A DNA stretch of 64,000 nt, from NCBI GenBank assembly GCA_964649795.1, contig CAZYQY010000001.1:1-64000 (forward strand), read 5' to 3'. Below are positions 46,663-55,372 of the stretch, piece by piece. The stretch comes from JABMPX01 sp964649795. GTDB taxonomy: Bacteria > Patescibacteriota > Minisyncoccia > Portnoybacterales > UBA2143. Numbering within the stretch: the first letter of the stretch is position 1; each line of letters opens with the position of its first letter. Under the pieces are notes generated by a model. That model ran no database searches and was not told the DNA's origin. It saw only the letters and a list, made by a program, of their open reading frames with translations. The position numbers and the translations under genes were made by a program.

Positions 46663-46687
46663 TTGTTAGACCCTTAGGGTCTAACAA
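46663..46687. repeat. Perfect palindrome between rplP and rpmC
   Basis: TTGTTAGACCCT and its exact reverse complement AGGGTCTAACAA around a single T, immediately after the rplP stop and 8 nt before the rpmC ATG. There is no T tract, so it is not a standard terminator. Confidence 0.85.
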
Positions 46688-46694
46688 GAATTTT

Positions 46695-46892
46695 ATGAAG
46701 ATTAAAGAATTACATCAAAAGACAGATAAAGAACTAAAAGATCTTTTGCAAGAAAGCAGGCATAAACTAGGCCAGCTTAAATTTGATTTAGCTTCAAAAA
46801 AACTTAAAAACATTAAACGAGTTAAAGGGCTACGCAGAGATATTGCCAGAATTTTAACTATTTTGAAAATAAAAAGTAATAATGAAAAATAA
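46695..46892 (+). CDS. rpmC: 50S ribosomal protein uL29
   Basis: 65 residues, standard. MKIKELHQKTDKELKDLLQ, ESRHKLGQLKFDLASKKLKN and KGLRRDIARILTIL match L29 at the tunnel exit beside L23. It overlaps rpsQ by 11 nt. Confidence 0.95.
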   Translation: MKIKELHQKTDKELKDLLQESRHKLGQLKFDLASKKLKNIKRVKGLRRDIARILTILKIKSNNEK

Positions 46893-47151
46893 TAAAGTTA
46901 AAAAAAATAAAAATATTGAAAAGAAAAAAGGCCGTTTTCTTAGAGGAGTTGTTGTGAGCGATAAAATGGATAAAACCATAGTTGTTTTGGTTAATAGATA
47001 TAAAGAACATCCTAAATATGGCAAAAGGTATAAAATCAGTAAAAAATATAAGGCCCATGACGAGAAAAATCAGTACGAAAAAGGAGATAAGGTTATTATT
47101 CAGGAATGTCCGCCAGTAAGCAAGGATAAAAAGTGGAAGGCGAAATCATGA
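46882..47151 (+). CDS. rpsQ: 30S ribosomal protein uS17
   Basis: 89 residues. A Lys/Asn-rich N terminus, then GRFLRGVVVSDKMDKTIVVL, RYKEHPKYGKRYKISKKYKA and YEKGDKVIIQECPPVSKDKKW, the OB-fold S17. The TGA stop overlaps the rplN ATG. Confidence 0.96.
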   Translation: MKNNKVKKNKNIEKKKGRFLRGVVVSDKMDKTIVVLVNRYKEHPKYGKRYKISKKYKAHDEKNQYEKGDKVIIQECPPVSKDKKWKAKS

Positions 47152-47513
47152 TACAAGCAGGAACAAAATTAAAAGTAGCTGATAATTGCGGGGCTAAAAT
47201 AATCCAATGCTTCAAGATTTTAGGAGGAAGCCGCAAACGTTATGCGCAAATCGGTGATATTATTGTTGCTTCAGTTAAGTTGGCAGAACCAAGAAAATCA
47301 ATTAAAAAGAAAGAAGTTGTTAGAGCAGTAATTGTCAGGCAAAAAAAAGCTTTTCGCAGAAAAGACGGATCATATATTTCTTTTGATGAGAATGCAGCAA
47401 TTATTGTTGATGGTCATAATCCTAGAGGTGGCCGTATTTTCGGACCAGTGCCGCGGGAACTAAAGGAAAAAGGTTTTGATAAAATAGCATCATTAGCTCC
47501 AGAAGTATTATGA
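47148..47513 (+). CDS. rplN: 50S ribosomal protein uL14
   Basis: 121 residues from the ATG that overlaps the rpsQ stop; an upstream in-frame ATG would add five residues inside rpsQ and is not used by the family. MIQAGTKLKVADNCGAKIIQ, GDIIVASVKLAEP, VVRAVIVRQKKAFRRKDGS and the terminal GPVPRELKEKGFDKIASLAPEVL are canonical. L14 binds 23S H95 and forms bridges B5 and B8. Confidence 0.97.
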   Translation: MIQAGTKLKVADNCGAKIIQCFKILGGSRKRYAQIGDIIVASVKLAEPRKSIKKKEVVRAVIVRQKKAFRRKDGSYISFDENAAIIVDGHNPRGGRIFGPVPRELKEKGFDKIASLAPEVL

Positions 47514-47815
47514 AGATTAAAAAAGGTGATAACATATTAGTAATATCTGGTAAAGACAAAGGCAAAAAAGGTAAAGTTTTGTCAGTTTTGCCTCGAGACA
47601 ATAAGATCATTGTTGAAGGAATCAATATTACCAAAAAACATCGTAAGCCCAAACAAGAAAGAGAAAAAGGGCAAATTATTGAAATTGTTAAACCGATTGA
47701 CTCTTCAAATGTTAAGTTTATTTGTCCCAAATGCGGCAAATCAGCAAGAATAGGTTATAAAATAGTTGAAAAGAAAAAATATAGAATTTGTAAGAAATGC
47801 AATCAGGAAATTTAA
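47510..47815 (+). CDS. rplX: 50S ribosomal protein uL24
   Basis: 101 residues. KIKKGDNILVISGKDKGKKG is the KOW motif. VEGINITKKHRKPKQ, then a C4-type knuckle FICPKCGKSARIGYKIVEKK with CKKC near the end, as in many bacterial L24s. It starts large-subunit assembly. It overlaps rplN by 4 nt. Confidence 0.96.
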   Translation: MKIKKGDNILVISGKDKGKKGKVLSVLPRDNKIIVEGINITKKHRKPKQEREKGQIIEIVKPIDSSNVKFICPKCGKSARIGYKIVEKKKYRICKKCNQEI

Positions 47816-47825
47816 AAATTTTAAT

Positions 47826-48362
47826 ATGAAGTTAAAAGAAAAATATCAAAAACAAGTTATTCCAGCCATGAAAGAACAATTTGGATATAAAAATGATTTA
47901 GCTGTGCCAAGAATAACTAAAGTTGTTGTTAATACCGGATTTAATCCAGCAGATAGAAACGAGAAGCTTCAAGAAGAAATTGCTCATGATTTGGCTTTGA
48001 TCACTGGGCAAAAACCAGTATCGCGCCAAGCCAAGAAATCAGAAGCTGGTTTTAAAATAAGGGCTGGGATGGTTGTTGGCTTGTCAGTAACTTTAAGAAA
48101 GCAGTTAATGTATGATTTTCTGGACAGATTAATAAATATTTCCTTACCTCGAAGTCGCGATTTCCGTGGCCTAAAAGAAAAAAGCGTTGATCAAAATGGT
48201 AATTTGAATATTGGCATTAAAGAACATATTATTTTTCCTGAGATTTCTACAGAAAGCGCTAAAAATATTTTTGGTCTAGAAATCACTGTTGTTACAACAA
48301 GTAAAGAGCGTAAATCAGGATTGGCCATATTTAAATTATTAGGATTTCCCATAAAAAAGTAA
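47826..48362 (+). CDS. rplE: 50S ribosomal protein uL5
   Basis: 178 residues from MKLKEKYQKQVIPAMKEQF, the family's normal start; a longer frame from 47766 would overlap rplX by 50 nt. VPRITKVVVNTGFNPADR, ITGQKPVSRQAKKSEAGFKI, LPRSRDFRGLKEKSVDQNGN and GLEITVVTTSKERKSG match L5, the 5S rRNA binder. Confidence 0.96.
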   Translation: MKLKEKYQKQVIPAMKEQFGYKNDLAVPRITKVVVNTGFNPADRNEKLQEEIAHDLALITGQKPVSRQAKKSEAGFKIRAGMVVGLSVTLRKQLMYDFLDRLINISLPRSRDFRGLKEKSVDQNGNLNIGIKEHIIFPEISTESAKNIFGLEITVVTTSKERKSGLAIFKLLGFPIKK

Positions 48363-48364
48363 TT

Positions 48365-48550
48365 ATGCCAAAAAAATCAGTTATTGCCAGAGCAAAAAAG
48401 AAACCAAAGTTCTCTTCTCGCATACTAAAGCGTTGTTTTCGCTGTGGGAGAAAAAAGGGCTATTTACGGAATTTTGGCTTGTGTCGGATATGTTTTAGAG
48501 AATTAGCTAATAAAGGTGAAATACCAGGGATAAAAAAATCCTCATGGTAG
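48365..48550 (+). CDS. rpsN: 30S ribosomal protein uS14, zinc-binding type Z
   Basis: 61 residues, the short C+ form. Zinc ligands are CFRC near residue 24 and CRIC near 40; the C terminus is FRELANKGEIPGIKKSSW. It binds the 16S 3' major domain. Two nt after rplE. Confidence 0.97.
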   Translation: MPKKSVIARAKKKPKFSSRILKRCFRCGRKKGYLRNFGLCRICFRELANKGEIPGIKKSSW

Positions 48551-48560
48551 TTTAAAATAT

Positions 48561-48950
48561 ATGAGTGATCCAATTGCAGATATGTTAACTAGAATAAGAA
48601 ATGCTCAAGCTGTTTCTCACAAGACAGTAACTATTCCTTTTTCCAAATTAAAATTTAATTTAGCCAAAATTTTAGAGAAAGAAAACCTAATTGGTAAAAT
48701 AAACACTCAAGGCAAAAAGACAAAAAAGATAATTGAGATTGAGCTAAAGTATAAAAACAATGCGCCTATTATAAACAGCCTTAAAAGAATAAGTAGCCCT
48801 GGATTGCGAACCTATATTAAAAAGGATGAATTAAAACCAATTAGACAAGGCTATGGCTTAATCATTATTTCTACTCATCAAGGATTGATGACCAACAAAG
48901 AAGCTAAGAAAAAAGGCGTTGGAGGAGAAATACTTTGTGAAATTTATTAA
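48561..48950 (+). CDS. rpsH: 30S ribosomal protein uS8
   Basis: 129 residues. MSDPIADMLTRIRNAQAVSH, VTIPFSKLKFNLAKILEKE, KRISSPGLRTYIKKDEL and the terminal GYGLIIISTHQGLMTNKEA with GVGGEILCEIY are S8 landmarks. S8 is an assembly protein of the central 16S domain and, in E. coli, the spc operon repressor. Confidence 0.97.
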   Translation: MSDPIADMLTRIRNAQAVSHKTVTIPFSKLKFNLAKILEKENLIGKINTQGKKTKKIIEIELKYKNNAPIINSLKRISSPGLRTYIKKDELKPIRQGYGLIIISTHQGLMTNKEAKKKGVGGEILCEIY

Positions 48951-48959
48951 ACTAAATTT

Positions 48960-49517
48960 ATGTCAAGAATAGGCAAACAACCAATTATAATTCCGGAAAA
49001 CGTTGAAATAAAAATAGATAATAATCAAATTACAGTAAAAGGTCCTAAAGGAAAGTTAAATCAGCTAATTTCTTCACAGATTAACTTAGTATTAAAAGAT
49101 TTGTCTGATGGGCAAAAAGAGTTATCTATTAGCCCTAAAAAGGAATCAAAAAATTATTCTGCTTTGTGGGGATTGCATAGAGCCTTAATTTTTAATATGG
49201 TTAAAGGCGTAACTGATGGTTTTGAAAAAGAGCTGGAGATTCAAGGCGTTGGATATAGGGCATCTGTTCAGAATAATAAATTAAGTTTAAATATTGGTTT
49301 TTCTCATCCAGTTGAAATTGAAGCTCCACAAGGAATTGAATTTAATGTAAATAAGAATATTATTACTATTTCAGGTATTAATAAGCAATTAGTTGGCCAG
49401 ATTGCAGCTAAAATAAGAGATCAGCGCAAACCAGAACCATATAAAGGCAAAGGGATTAGATATGTTGGTGAAATCGTCAAAATAAAAGCAGGCAAAAAAG
49501 CAACAGGAACAGAGTAA
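48960..49517 (+). CDS. rplF: 50S ribosomal protein uL6
   Basis: 185 residues, standard. MSRIGKQPIIIPENVEIKI, NQITVKGPKGKLNQ, GLHRALIFNMVKGVTDGFEKE and the C-terminal RDQRKPEPYKGKGIRYVGEI are canonical L6, near the factor-binding site. Confidence 0.97.
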   Translation: MSRIGKQPIIIPENVEIKIDNNQITVKGPKGKLNQLISSQINLVLKDLSDGQKELSISPKKESKNYSALWGLHRALIFNMVKGVTDGFEKELEIQGVGYRASVQNNKLSLNIGFSHPVEIEAPQGIEFNVNKNIITISGINKQLVGQIAAKIRDQRKPEPYKGKGIRYVGEIVKIKAGKKATGTE

Positions 49518-49518
49518 T

Positions 49519-49872
49519 ATGCAAGAAAAAAAAGAAAAACGTTATAATCGTCATAAACGCATTAGGGCAAAAATTAAGGGGACTAAAGATCGTCCGCGTT
49601 TTTCTGTTTTTCGCAGCAATAAACATATTAGCGGACAATTAATTGATGACGATAAAAGGACAACTTTAGTGTCAATTAGTGATTTAGAATTAAAAAAAGG
49701 CAAAACCCTGGATAATAAAGTTAATCTTGCCTATAAAGTCGGACAATTGATTGCTCAAAAGGCATCAAAGAAGAAAATTAAAAAAGTTGTTTTTGACAGA
49801 GGAGGTTATAGATATCATGGCCGAGTTAAAGCAATGGCTGAAGGGGCTAAAAAAGAAGGACTTGAATTTTAA
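49519..49872 (+). CDS. rplR: 50S ribosomal protein uL18
   Basis: 117 residues. RYNRHKRIRAKIKGTKDRPR, FSVFRSNKHISGQLIDDDK and the C-terminal VVFDRGGYRYHGRVKAMAEG are typical L18, which carries 5S rRNA with L5. It starts 1 nt after rplF. Confidence 0.97.
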   Translation: MQEKKEKRYNRHKRIRAKIKGTKDRPRFSVFRSNKHISGQLIDDDKRTTLVSISDLELKKGKTLDNKVNLAYKVGQLIAQKASKKKIKKVVFDRGGYRYHGRVKAMAEGAKKEGLEF

Positions 49873-49878
49873 ATTAAT

Positions 49879-50334
49879 ATGTTTTTTAAACAAGAAGAAA
49901 AAAAAGAATATGAACAGAAATTGCTTGACGTTGCTCGAGTTGTTAGAGTAATGGCTGGTGGCCGGCGTTTTAGATTCCGAGCAGTTGTTGTCATTGGCAA
50001 TAGAAGGGGCAAAGTGGGTGTAGGCGTAGCAAAAGGGCAAGATATTAGCTTGGCCGTTGAAAAAGCAGTTATTAATGCAAAAAAATATATTATTAAAGTT
50101 GTTTTAATTGATGGAACAATTCCACATACAATAGAAGCAAAATTTGGCAGCGCAAAAGTTTTATTAAAACCAGGCATAAAAGGGAGAGGGATTGTTGCTG
50201 GAGGAGCTGTCAGAATAGTTTGTGATTTGGCTGGCATAGAAAATGTTTCAGGAAAAATTTTGGGCAAGACTAAAAATAAATTAAATAATGCACAGGCAAC
50301 AATTAAAGCGCTGCAGAAATTAAAGAACAGATAA
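49879..50334 (+). CDS. rpsE: 30S ribosomal protein uS5
   Basis: 151 residues, slightly short at the N terminus relative to E. coli (167). YEQKLLDVARVVRVMAGGRR, AVVVIGNRRGKVGVGVAKGQ, LIDGTIPHTIEAKFGSAKVL and GIVAGGAVRIVCDLAGIENV are canonical. S5 is needed for decoding accuracy. The next gene is rplO; rpmD (uL30), which normally sits between them, is absent, as reported for CPR bacteria. Confidence 0.97.
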   Translation: MFFKQEEKKEYEQKLLDVARVVRVMAGGRRFRFRAVVVIGNRRGKVGVGVAKGQDISLAVEKAVINAKKYIIKVVLIDGTIPHTIEAKFGSAKVLLKPGIKGRGIVAGGAVRIVCDLAGIENVSGKILGKTKNKLNNAQATIKALQKLKNR

Positions 50335-50341
50335 TAATATT

Positions 50342-50824
50342 ATGCAATTATATCAATTAAAGCCTACTTATAAAAAAAGATCCCGTAAACGTATTGGTCG
50401 TGGAGGCAAAAAAGGAACTTATTCTGGAAAAGGGATTAAAGGACAAAAATCTCGATCAGGAAAAAAGCCGCGAGTAGATTTTGCTGGTGGGGATACAACC
50501 TTAAGTAAGCGCTTGCCTAAAAAAAGAGGAACAACTGGAAAACATAAGACCACTAAAAAGAGAAAAGGAGCAAAAATGAACAGATTGAGAATTCAATCTA
50601 TGCCAGTTATTCTTAATTTAAAAGATATTGAGCAAAAATTTAATAGTAATGAAATTGTTTCTCCAAGAAATTTGTTGAACAAGAAGTTAATTGGTAAAAT
50701 AAAAGGCAGAGTTCCTAAAGTGAAGATTTTAGGACAAGGAGAGCTAACAAAGAAATTACAATTTAAAGGAGTAAGATTATCAAAAAGTGTTCAGGGAAAA
50801 AACAAATCAAATAAATCTGAATAA
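50342..50824 (+). CDS. rplO: 50S ribosomal protein uL15
   Basis: 160 residues. MQLYQLKPTYKKRSRKRIGR, GGKKGTYSGKGIKGQKSRSG and MPVILNLKDIEQKF, with VKILGQGELTKKLQFKGVRLSKS at the end, match L15, a late assembly protein. It starts 8 nt after rpsE with no rpmD between. Confidence 0.96.
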   Translation: MQLYQLKPTYKKRSRKRIGRGGKKGTYSGKGIKGQKSRSGKKPRVDFAGGDTTLSKRLPKKRGTTGKHKTTKKRKGAKMNRLRIQSMPVILNLKDIEQKFNSNEIVSPRNLLNKKLIGKIKGRVPKVKILGQGELTKKLQFKGVRLSKSVQGKNKSNKSE

Positions 50825-50835
50825 TATTTAGAAAT

Positions 50836-52119
50836 ATGAAGCTCCTAGATAAAATCATACAAGTTTTCAAAATTAAAGATTTGCGCAAGAAGATATTTTT
50901 TGTTTTGATGATATTGGTTATTTTCCGCATAGCGGCTAATATCCCAGTGCCTGGAATTGATATTGAACGTTTAAGACAATTTTTTGCCAATAACCAATTA
51001 TTTGGCCTTTTGAATATTTTTACTGGCGGTGCAATGAGTAATTTGTCAATAATTATGCTTGGATTGGGACCATTTATTACAGCTACAATTATTATGCAGC
51101 TGTTAACAATGATTTTCCCACAGCTAGAGGCTCTTTATAAGGAAGAAGGCGAAAAAGGACGCCAGAAATTTAATCAATATAGCCGCATATTGACTGTTCC
51201 ATTAGCTGTTTTGCAATCTTATGGGATGTTAACACTTTTAAGCAGGCAAGGTATCCTCGGCTCTTTTTCTACAATTCAATGGGCTACTTCTATTTTAGTA
51301 ATTACAGCTGGAGCATTGTTTTTAATGTGGCTTGGTGAATTAATTTCTGAAAAAGGAATCGGTAATGGCGTTTCTTTATTAATTTTTGCCGGTATTGTTT
51401 CCAGGGTGCCTATTTCAATTAGAGAATTAGCTGTTACTTACGATCCTTCTAAAATACCTTCGTATATTGCCTTTTTTATCTTAGCTTTAGTTATTACAGC
51501 TAGTGTAGTTGTTATTACCGAAGGCCGAAGGAATATTCCTGTATCTTATGCTAAGCGTGTTCGCGGACACCGTGTTTATGGAGGCGTTTCCACTTATTTG
51601 CCTTTGAATGTAAATCCAGCTGGCGTAATCCCGATTATTTTTGCTTTATCAATTATGCTTTTCCCAGGCATGGTGGCCAGTTTCTTAGGAACTTCAAACA
51701 TTGGCTGGTTGGCTAGTTTTGCTCAAACAATAGGAAATCTTTTTCAGAATGCTTGGTTTTACGGTGTTTGTTATTTTATCCTAGTGGTCCTTTTTACATA
51801 TTTTTATACAGCAGTCACCTTTGATCCTAAAAATGTAGCTAATAATTTACAAAAAATGGGCGGTTTTATTCCTGGGATTCGTCCTGGCAGGTCTACTTCT
51901 GACTTCCTTTATTTTATCCTTAACAGAGTGCTGCTTTTTGGCGCAATTTTCTTAGGTACAATTGCTGTTTTGCCTTCTATTATCCAAGGATCTACTGGAA
52001 TTACTGCTTTTGGATTTGCTATTGGCGGCACAGCCCTTTTAATTGTTGTTTCTGTTGTTTTAGAAACTATTCGCCAGATTAACTCTCAATTAACAATGAG
52101 AGATTATGAAGAATTATAA
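50836..52119 (+). CDS. secY: Protein translocase subunit SecY
   Basis: 427 residues with ten predicted transmembrane helices. FRIAANIPVPGIDIERLRQF is the N-terminal signature, GGAMSNLSIIMLGLGPFITA the plug and TM2 region, and VVVITEGRRNIPVSYAKRVRG lies in the cytosolic loop between TM6 and TM7. LPLNVNPAGVIPIIFALSIM starts TM7, and IPGIRPGRSTSDFLYFIL and the terminal LTMRDYEEL are standard. It forms the Sec channel with SecE and SecG, which are not in this window. Confidence 0.98.
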   Translation: MKLLDKIIQVFKIKDLRKKIFFVLMILVIFRIAANIPVPGIDIERLRQFFANNQLFGLLNIFTGGAMSNLSIIMLGLGPFITATIIMQLLTMIFPQLEALYKEEGEKGRQKFNQYSRILTVPLAVLQSYGMLTLLSRQGILGSFSTIQWATSILVITAGALFLMWLGELISEKGIGNGVSLLIFAGIVSRVPISIRELAVTYDPSKIPSYIAFFILALVITASVVVITEGRRNIPVSYAKRVRGHRVYGGVSTYLPLNVNPAGVIPIIFALSIMLFPGMVASFLGTSNIGWLASFAQTIGNLFQNAWFYGVCYFILVVLFTYFYTAVTFDPKNVANNLQKMGGFIPGIRPGRSTSDFLYFILNRVLLFGAIFLGTIAVLPSIIQGSTGITAFGFAIGGTALLIVVSVVLETIRQINSQLTMRDYEEL

Positions 52120-52124
52120 ATTTT

Positions 52125-52793
52125 ATGTCTAATAAACAACCGCAGATCATTATTTTACTTGGTAGGTCTGGATGCGGCAAAGGGACCCAAGCAAAGCTTT
52201 TGATGAAAGAGTTTAGTTCTGATTATTTAGGCAGCGGCGCCTTGTTAAGAGAAAGGTCCAAACAAAGCGATTTTACTGGAAAGAAATTAAAACAAGTAAT
52301 GGATAAAGGAGATTTAGTCCCAACGCCAGTTATGTTTAGATTATGGGCAGATAAAATAGCTAAAATGAGAGAGAAAGTGGGTAAAAAAGGTTTAATTATT
52401 GATGGTAGTCCCAGATCCTTATTAGAAGCAAAATTAATGAATAGCGCTTTTAAATGGTATGAATGGGACAATGTAAAAGTTATTTTATTAGATATTTCAG
52501 AACAAGAAGCTTTTAGCCGGTTGACTAATCGTCGTATCTGCAAAGATTGCGGTCGATTGATCCCGTGGGTAGGCGAGTTTAAAGATTTAAAGAAATGCGA
52601 TAAATGTGGAGGGGAATTAGAAACTCGTTTTGATGATAAGCCAGAAGCAATCCAAGCGCGTTTGGATTATTACAAAAAAGATGTTCAGCCAGCAGTTGAT
52701 TATTATGAAGAACAAGGCAGACTAATTAAAGTTGACGGAGGACAGTCAATTGATAATGTTTATAAGGAGATTATACAATGTCTATTACAATAA
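52125..52793 (+). CDS. adk: Adenylate kinase with zinc lid
   Basis: 222 residues. P-loop GRSGCGKGTQAKLL (13-26), AMP site LGSGALLRE and LIIDGSPRSLLEA (the usual D-G-F/Y-P-R reads D-G-S-P-R), and a lid with a zinc site CKDC near 141 and CDKC near 162. The DDKPEAIQARLDYYKKDVQP segment closes it. It keeps the AMP/ADP/ATP pool. Last but one gene of the ribosomal run, overlapping map by 16 nt. Confidence 0.95.
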   Translation: MSNKQPQIIILLGRSGCGKGTQAKLLMKEFSSDYLGSGALLRERSKQSDFTGKKLKQVMDKGDLVPTPVMFRLWADKIAKMREKVGKKGLIIDGSPRSLLEAKLMNSAFKWYEWDNVKVILLDISEQEAFSRLTNRRICKDCGRLIPWVGEFKDLKKCDKCGGELETRFDDKPEAIQARLDYYKKDVQPAVDYYEEQGRLIKVDGGQSIDNVYKEIIQCLLQ

Positions 52794-53524
52794 AAACTCC
52801 AGAACAAATTGAAATAATGGCTCGAGCTGGCCAGATTTTATCTCAAGTTATGAGAGAATTAAAAAATAGGGTTGAGCCGGGAATAACTACTGAAAGTTTA
52901 AACAAACTCGCTGAAGAGCTGATTTTTGATTCTGGATCTAAACCAGCATTTAAGGGCTATAATGGTTTTCCTGCTGCGTTGTGTACTTCAATTAATGAGC
53001 AAATTGTTCATGCTGTGCCTTGTGAAAGAAAGTTAATTGAAGGCGATATTTTAAGTTTAGATTTGGGAGTTATATATCAAGGTTTTTATTCAGATATGGC
53101 TGTTACTGTGCCTGTAGGAGCTATTTCTCCAGAAGCAGGACGCTTAATTAGAATAACAAAAAAAGCTCTTAAAAGAGCCATCAATAGAGTTAAACCAGGC
53201 AAAACAATTGGCGATATAGGTCATGCAATTCAAACATATGTTGAATCGCAGGGGTTTCAAATAGTAAAAGAGCTTTGTGGGCATGGTGTTGGCCAACAGC
53301 TTCATGAATTGCCAGAAGTGCTTAATTTTGGGCAGCGGCACAAAGGTCTAAAATTAGAATTAGGTATGGCTATAGCCATTGAACCAATGGCTGTTATGGG
53401 TAAGCCAGGAATAAAAAAAGGCCCAGATGGGTCCTGCTTCCAAACAGCTGACAACAGCTTGTCAGCCCATTTTGAACATACTGTAGCAGTTACTGAAAAA
53501 GGACCGAGAGTGTTAACAGAATAG
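52778..53524 (+). CDS. map: Methionine aminopeptidase type I
   Basis: 248 residues, standard MetAP Ia without the N-terminal zinc extension. Metal ligands are the Asp residues in LSLDLGVIYQGFYSDMAVT, His in ELCGHGVGQQLHELP and the Glu in IAIEPMAV and HFEHTVAV. It removes the initiator Met. It ends the plus-strand ribosomal block; infA, rpmJ, rpsM, rpsK, rpsD, rpoA and rplQ, which usually follow, are not here. Confidence 0.97.
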   Translation: MSITIKTPEQIEIMARAGQILSQVMRELKNRVEPGITTESLNKLAEELIFDSGSKPAFKGYNGFPAALCTSINEQIVHAVPCERKLIEGDILSLDLGVIYQGFYSDMAVTVPVGAISPEAGRLIRITKKALKRAINRVKPGKTIGDIGHAIQTYVESQGFQIVKELCGHGVGQQLHELPEVLNFGQRHKGLKLELGMAIAIEPMAVMGKPGIKKGPDGSCFQTADNSLSAHFEHTVAVTEKGPRVLTE

Positions 53525-53539
53525 AGGCCTTAAAAATTC

Positions 53540-53614
53540 AAGGTCTGACCTTGCCCAGCAAAAATTCTTGTGATTTGTTAGTTGTAAGAAACTTAGATGG
53601 AAAGGTCAGACCTT
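53540..53614. repeat. Opposed copies of AAGGTCTGACCTT in the map-thrS gap
   Basis: AAGGTCTGACCTT (53540-53552) and its reverse complement AAGGTCAGACCTT (53602-53614) are 49 bp apart. The second touches the thrS stop codon. The same core makes the palindrome inside the femX-like gene. Confidence 0.75.
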
Positions 53615-55370
53615 AAATCTTCTTCTCTTTAATCTCTTCCTTAATTTTTTCAATAAACTTGTTTGTTTTCATAGGGCCTAAATCGCCCTTTTTTCTGTCT
53701 CTAACAGCGACTGAATCGGATTTTTGTTCTTTTTCCCCTACTACTAAAAGATAAGGAATCTTTTGCAATTCGCCATTGCGAATCTTCTTGCCTAAAGTTT
53801 CATTGTCATTATTTAATTCAACTCTAATATCTTCTTTCCAGAGTTCTTTTTTTATTTTCTCGCCATATTTATTAAATTTTTCGCTAATCGGGATAATTTG
53901 GGCCTGGATAGGCGAGAGCCAAACAGGCAAAGCCCCAGCATATTGTTCAATCAAAAAAGCCATAGTTCGTTCTATGCACCCGATAGAAGCTCGATGAATT
54001 ACCATAGGTGTTTGTTTTTTACCTTTTTTATCTATATAGCTCATATCAAATTTTCCAGGCATATCAAAGTCAATTTGAACAGTAAAAAGAGTATCTTCTT
54101 TGCCATTAACATTTTTAACTTGAATATCTGTTTTTGGGCCATAAAAAGCAGCTTCGTCTTTAGCTTCAATATATTTAAGTTTTAATTCATCTAATATCTT
54201 TTTCATTAACTTTTCAGTTTCCTGCCACGCTTTTGGATTATTGGTATATTTCTTTTTATTCTTAGGATCCCATTTTGAAAAACGATATGAATAATCTTTA
54301 ATACCTAAAACTTTCATATTATACTGAATTAATTCTAAAACGTCTTTAAATTCTTTTTCAATTTGATCTGGTCTACAAATAAGATGAGCATCAACTAAAG
54401 AAAAAGCCATTAATCTAATAAGTCCGGACAGTTCTCCTGACTGTTCTCTTCTGTATTGTCTGGCAATTTCAGCATATCTTAAGGGAAGATCACGATAGCT
54501 TCTTGGACGTGAATTATAAAGCATAAAATGATGAGGACAAGCCATTGGACGCAGGACATAATCTTCGTTATCAATATGAATTAATGGGTACATACTTTCT
54601 TTATAATGTTGCCAGTGACCTGATTTCTTATATAATTCCAATCTTGCTAAATCAGGAGTATATACTCGCAAATATCCTCTTTTAGTTTCTTCTTCAGTGA
54701 TGAATTTTTCTAGTTCTTGTCTAATTATCGAACCCTTAGGTGTTAAAAGAGGTAATCCTTTGCCAATTAAATCTGAAAAAACAAATAGATCTAATTCCTT
54801 TCCTATTTTCCGATGATCTCTTTTTTCAGCTTCAGCCTGCTGTTTTAAATATTCATCCAATTCTTTCTTTGTTCCAAAAGCTACTCCATAGATTCTCTGG
54901 AGCATTTTATTCTTTTCGTCGCCTTTCCAGTAAGCTCCGGCTAATTTGGTGAGTTTAAAAGCATCAGGATCAATCTCCTTAGTAGATGTAACGTGTGGAC
55001 CTTTACACAAATTTTCAAACCAGTCAGATCTGTAAAAACTTAGCTTTTTTTCGCCTGCCTTTTTTAAATCCATTATCATTTCGCTTTTGTATGGATCTTT
55101 TTTATAAAACTTTAAGGCTTTATCAAAACTCATCTCATGCTGTTCAAATTTAATATTCTGTTGGATCATTTTTTTGATTTCTTTTTCTATTTTAGGCAGT
55201 AATTCTGGTGAGATAGGTTTTTGTAAACCATAATCTTGATAAAAACCATTCTCTATAGCTGGTCCAACGCCAAGGCCTGCATCAGGATATATTTTAATAA
55301 TTGCCATGCTCATCAAGTGTGACAAAGAATGACGTATTTTTTCTAATTGTAATTCTTCTTTTTTAGGCAT
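53613..55370 (-). CDS. thrS: Threonyl-tRNA synthetase without TGS domain
   Basis: 585 residues versus about 640. It begins at the editing domain (LEKIRHSLSHLMSMAIIKIY with the HxxxH zinc-like motif, and LCKGPHVTSTKEID) and lacks the N-terminal TGS domain. The class II core is complete: motif 1 region, then HYKESMYPLIHIDNEDYVL, RPMACPHHFMLYNSRPRSYR (zinc-binding Cys and His), RYAEIARQYRREQSGELSGL (motif 2) and HRASIGCIERTMAFLIEQ (motif 3). The C-terminal anticodon domain has NDNETLGKKIRNGE. It lies 2 nt after dnaE. Confidence 0.95.
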   Translation of the reverse strand: MPKKEELQLEKIRHSLSHLMSMAIIKIYPDAGLGVGPAIENGFYQDYGLQKPISPELLPKIEKEIKKMIQQNIKFEQHEMSFDKALKFYKKDPYKSEMIMDLKKAGEKKLSFYRSDWFENLCKGPHVTSTKEIDPDAFKLTKLAGAYWKGDEKNKMLQRIYGVAFGTKKELDEYLKQQAEAEKRDHRKIGKELDLFVFSDLIGKGLPLLTPKGSIIRQELEKFITEEETKRGYLRVYTPDLARLELYKKSGHWQHYKESMYPLIHIDNEDYVLRPMACPHHFMLYNSRPRSYRDLPLRYAEIARQYRREQSGELSGLIRLMAFSLVDAHLICRPDQIEKEFKDVLELIQYNMKVLGIKDYSYRFSKWDPKNKKKYTNNPKAWQETEKLMKKILDELKLKYIEAKDEAAFYGPKTDIQVKNVNGKEDTLFTVQIDFDMPGKFDMSYIDKKGKKQTPMVIHRASIGCIERTMAFLIEQYAGALPVWLSPIQAQIIPISEKFNKYGEKIKKELWKEDIRVELNNDNETLGKKIRNGELQKIPYLLVVGEKEQKSDSVAVRDRKKGDLGPMKTNKFIEKIKEEIKEKKI

Positions 55371-55372
55371 AT

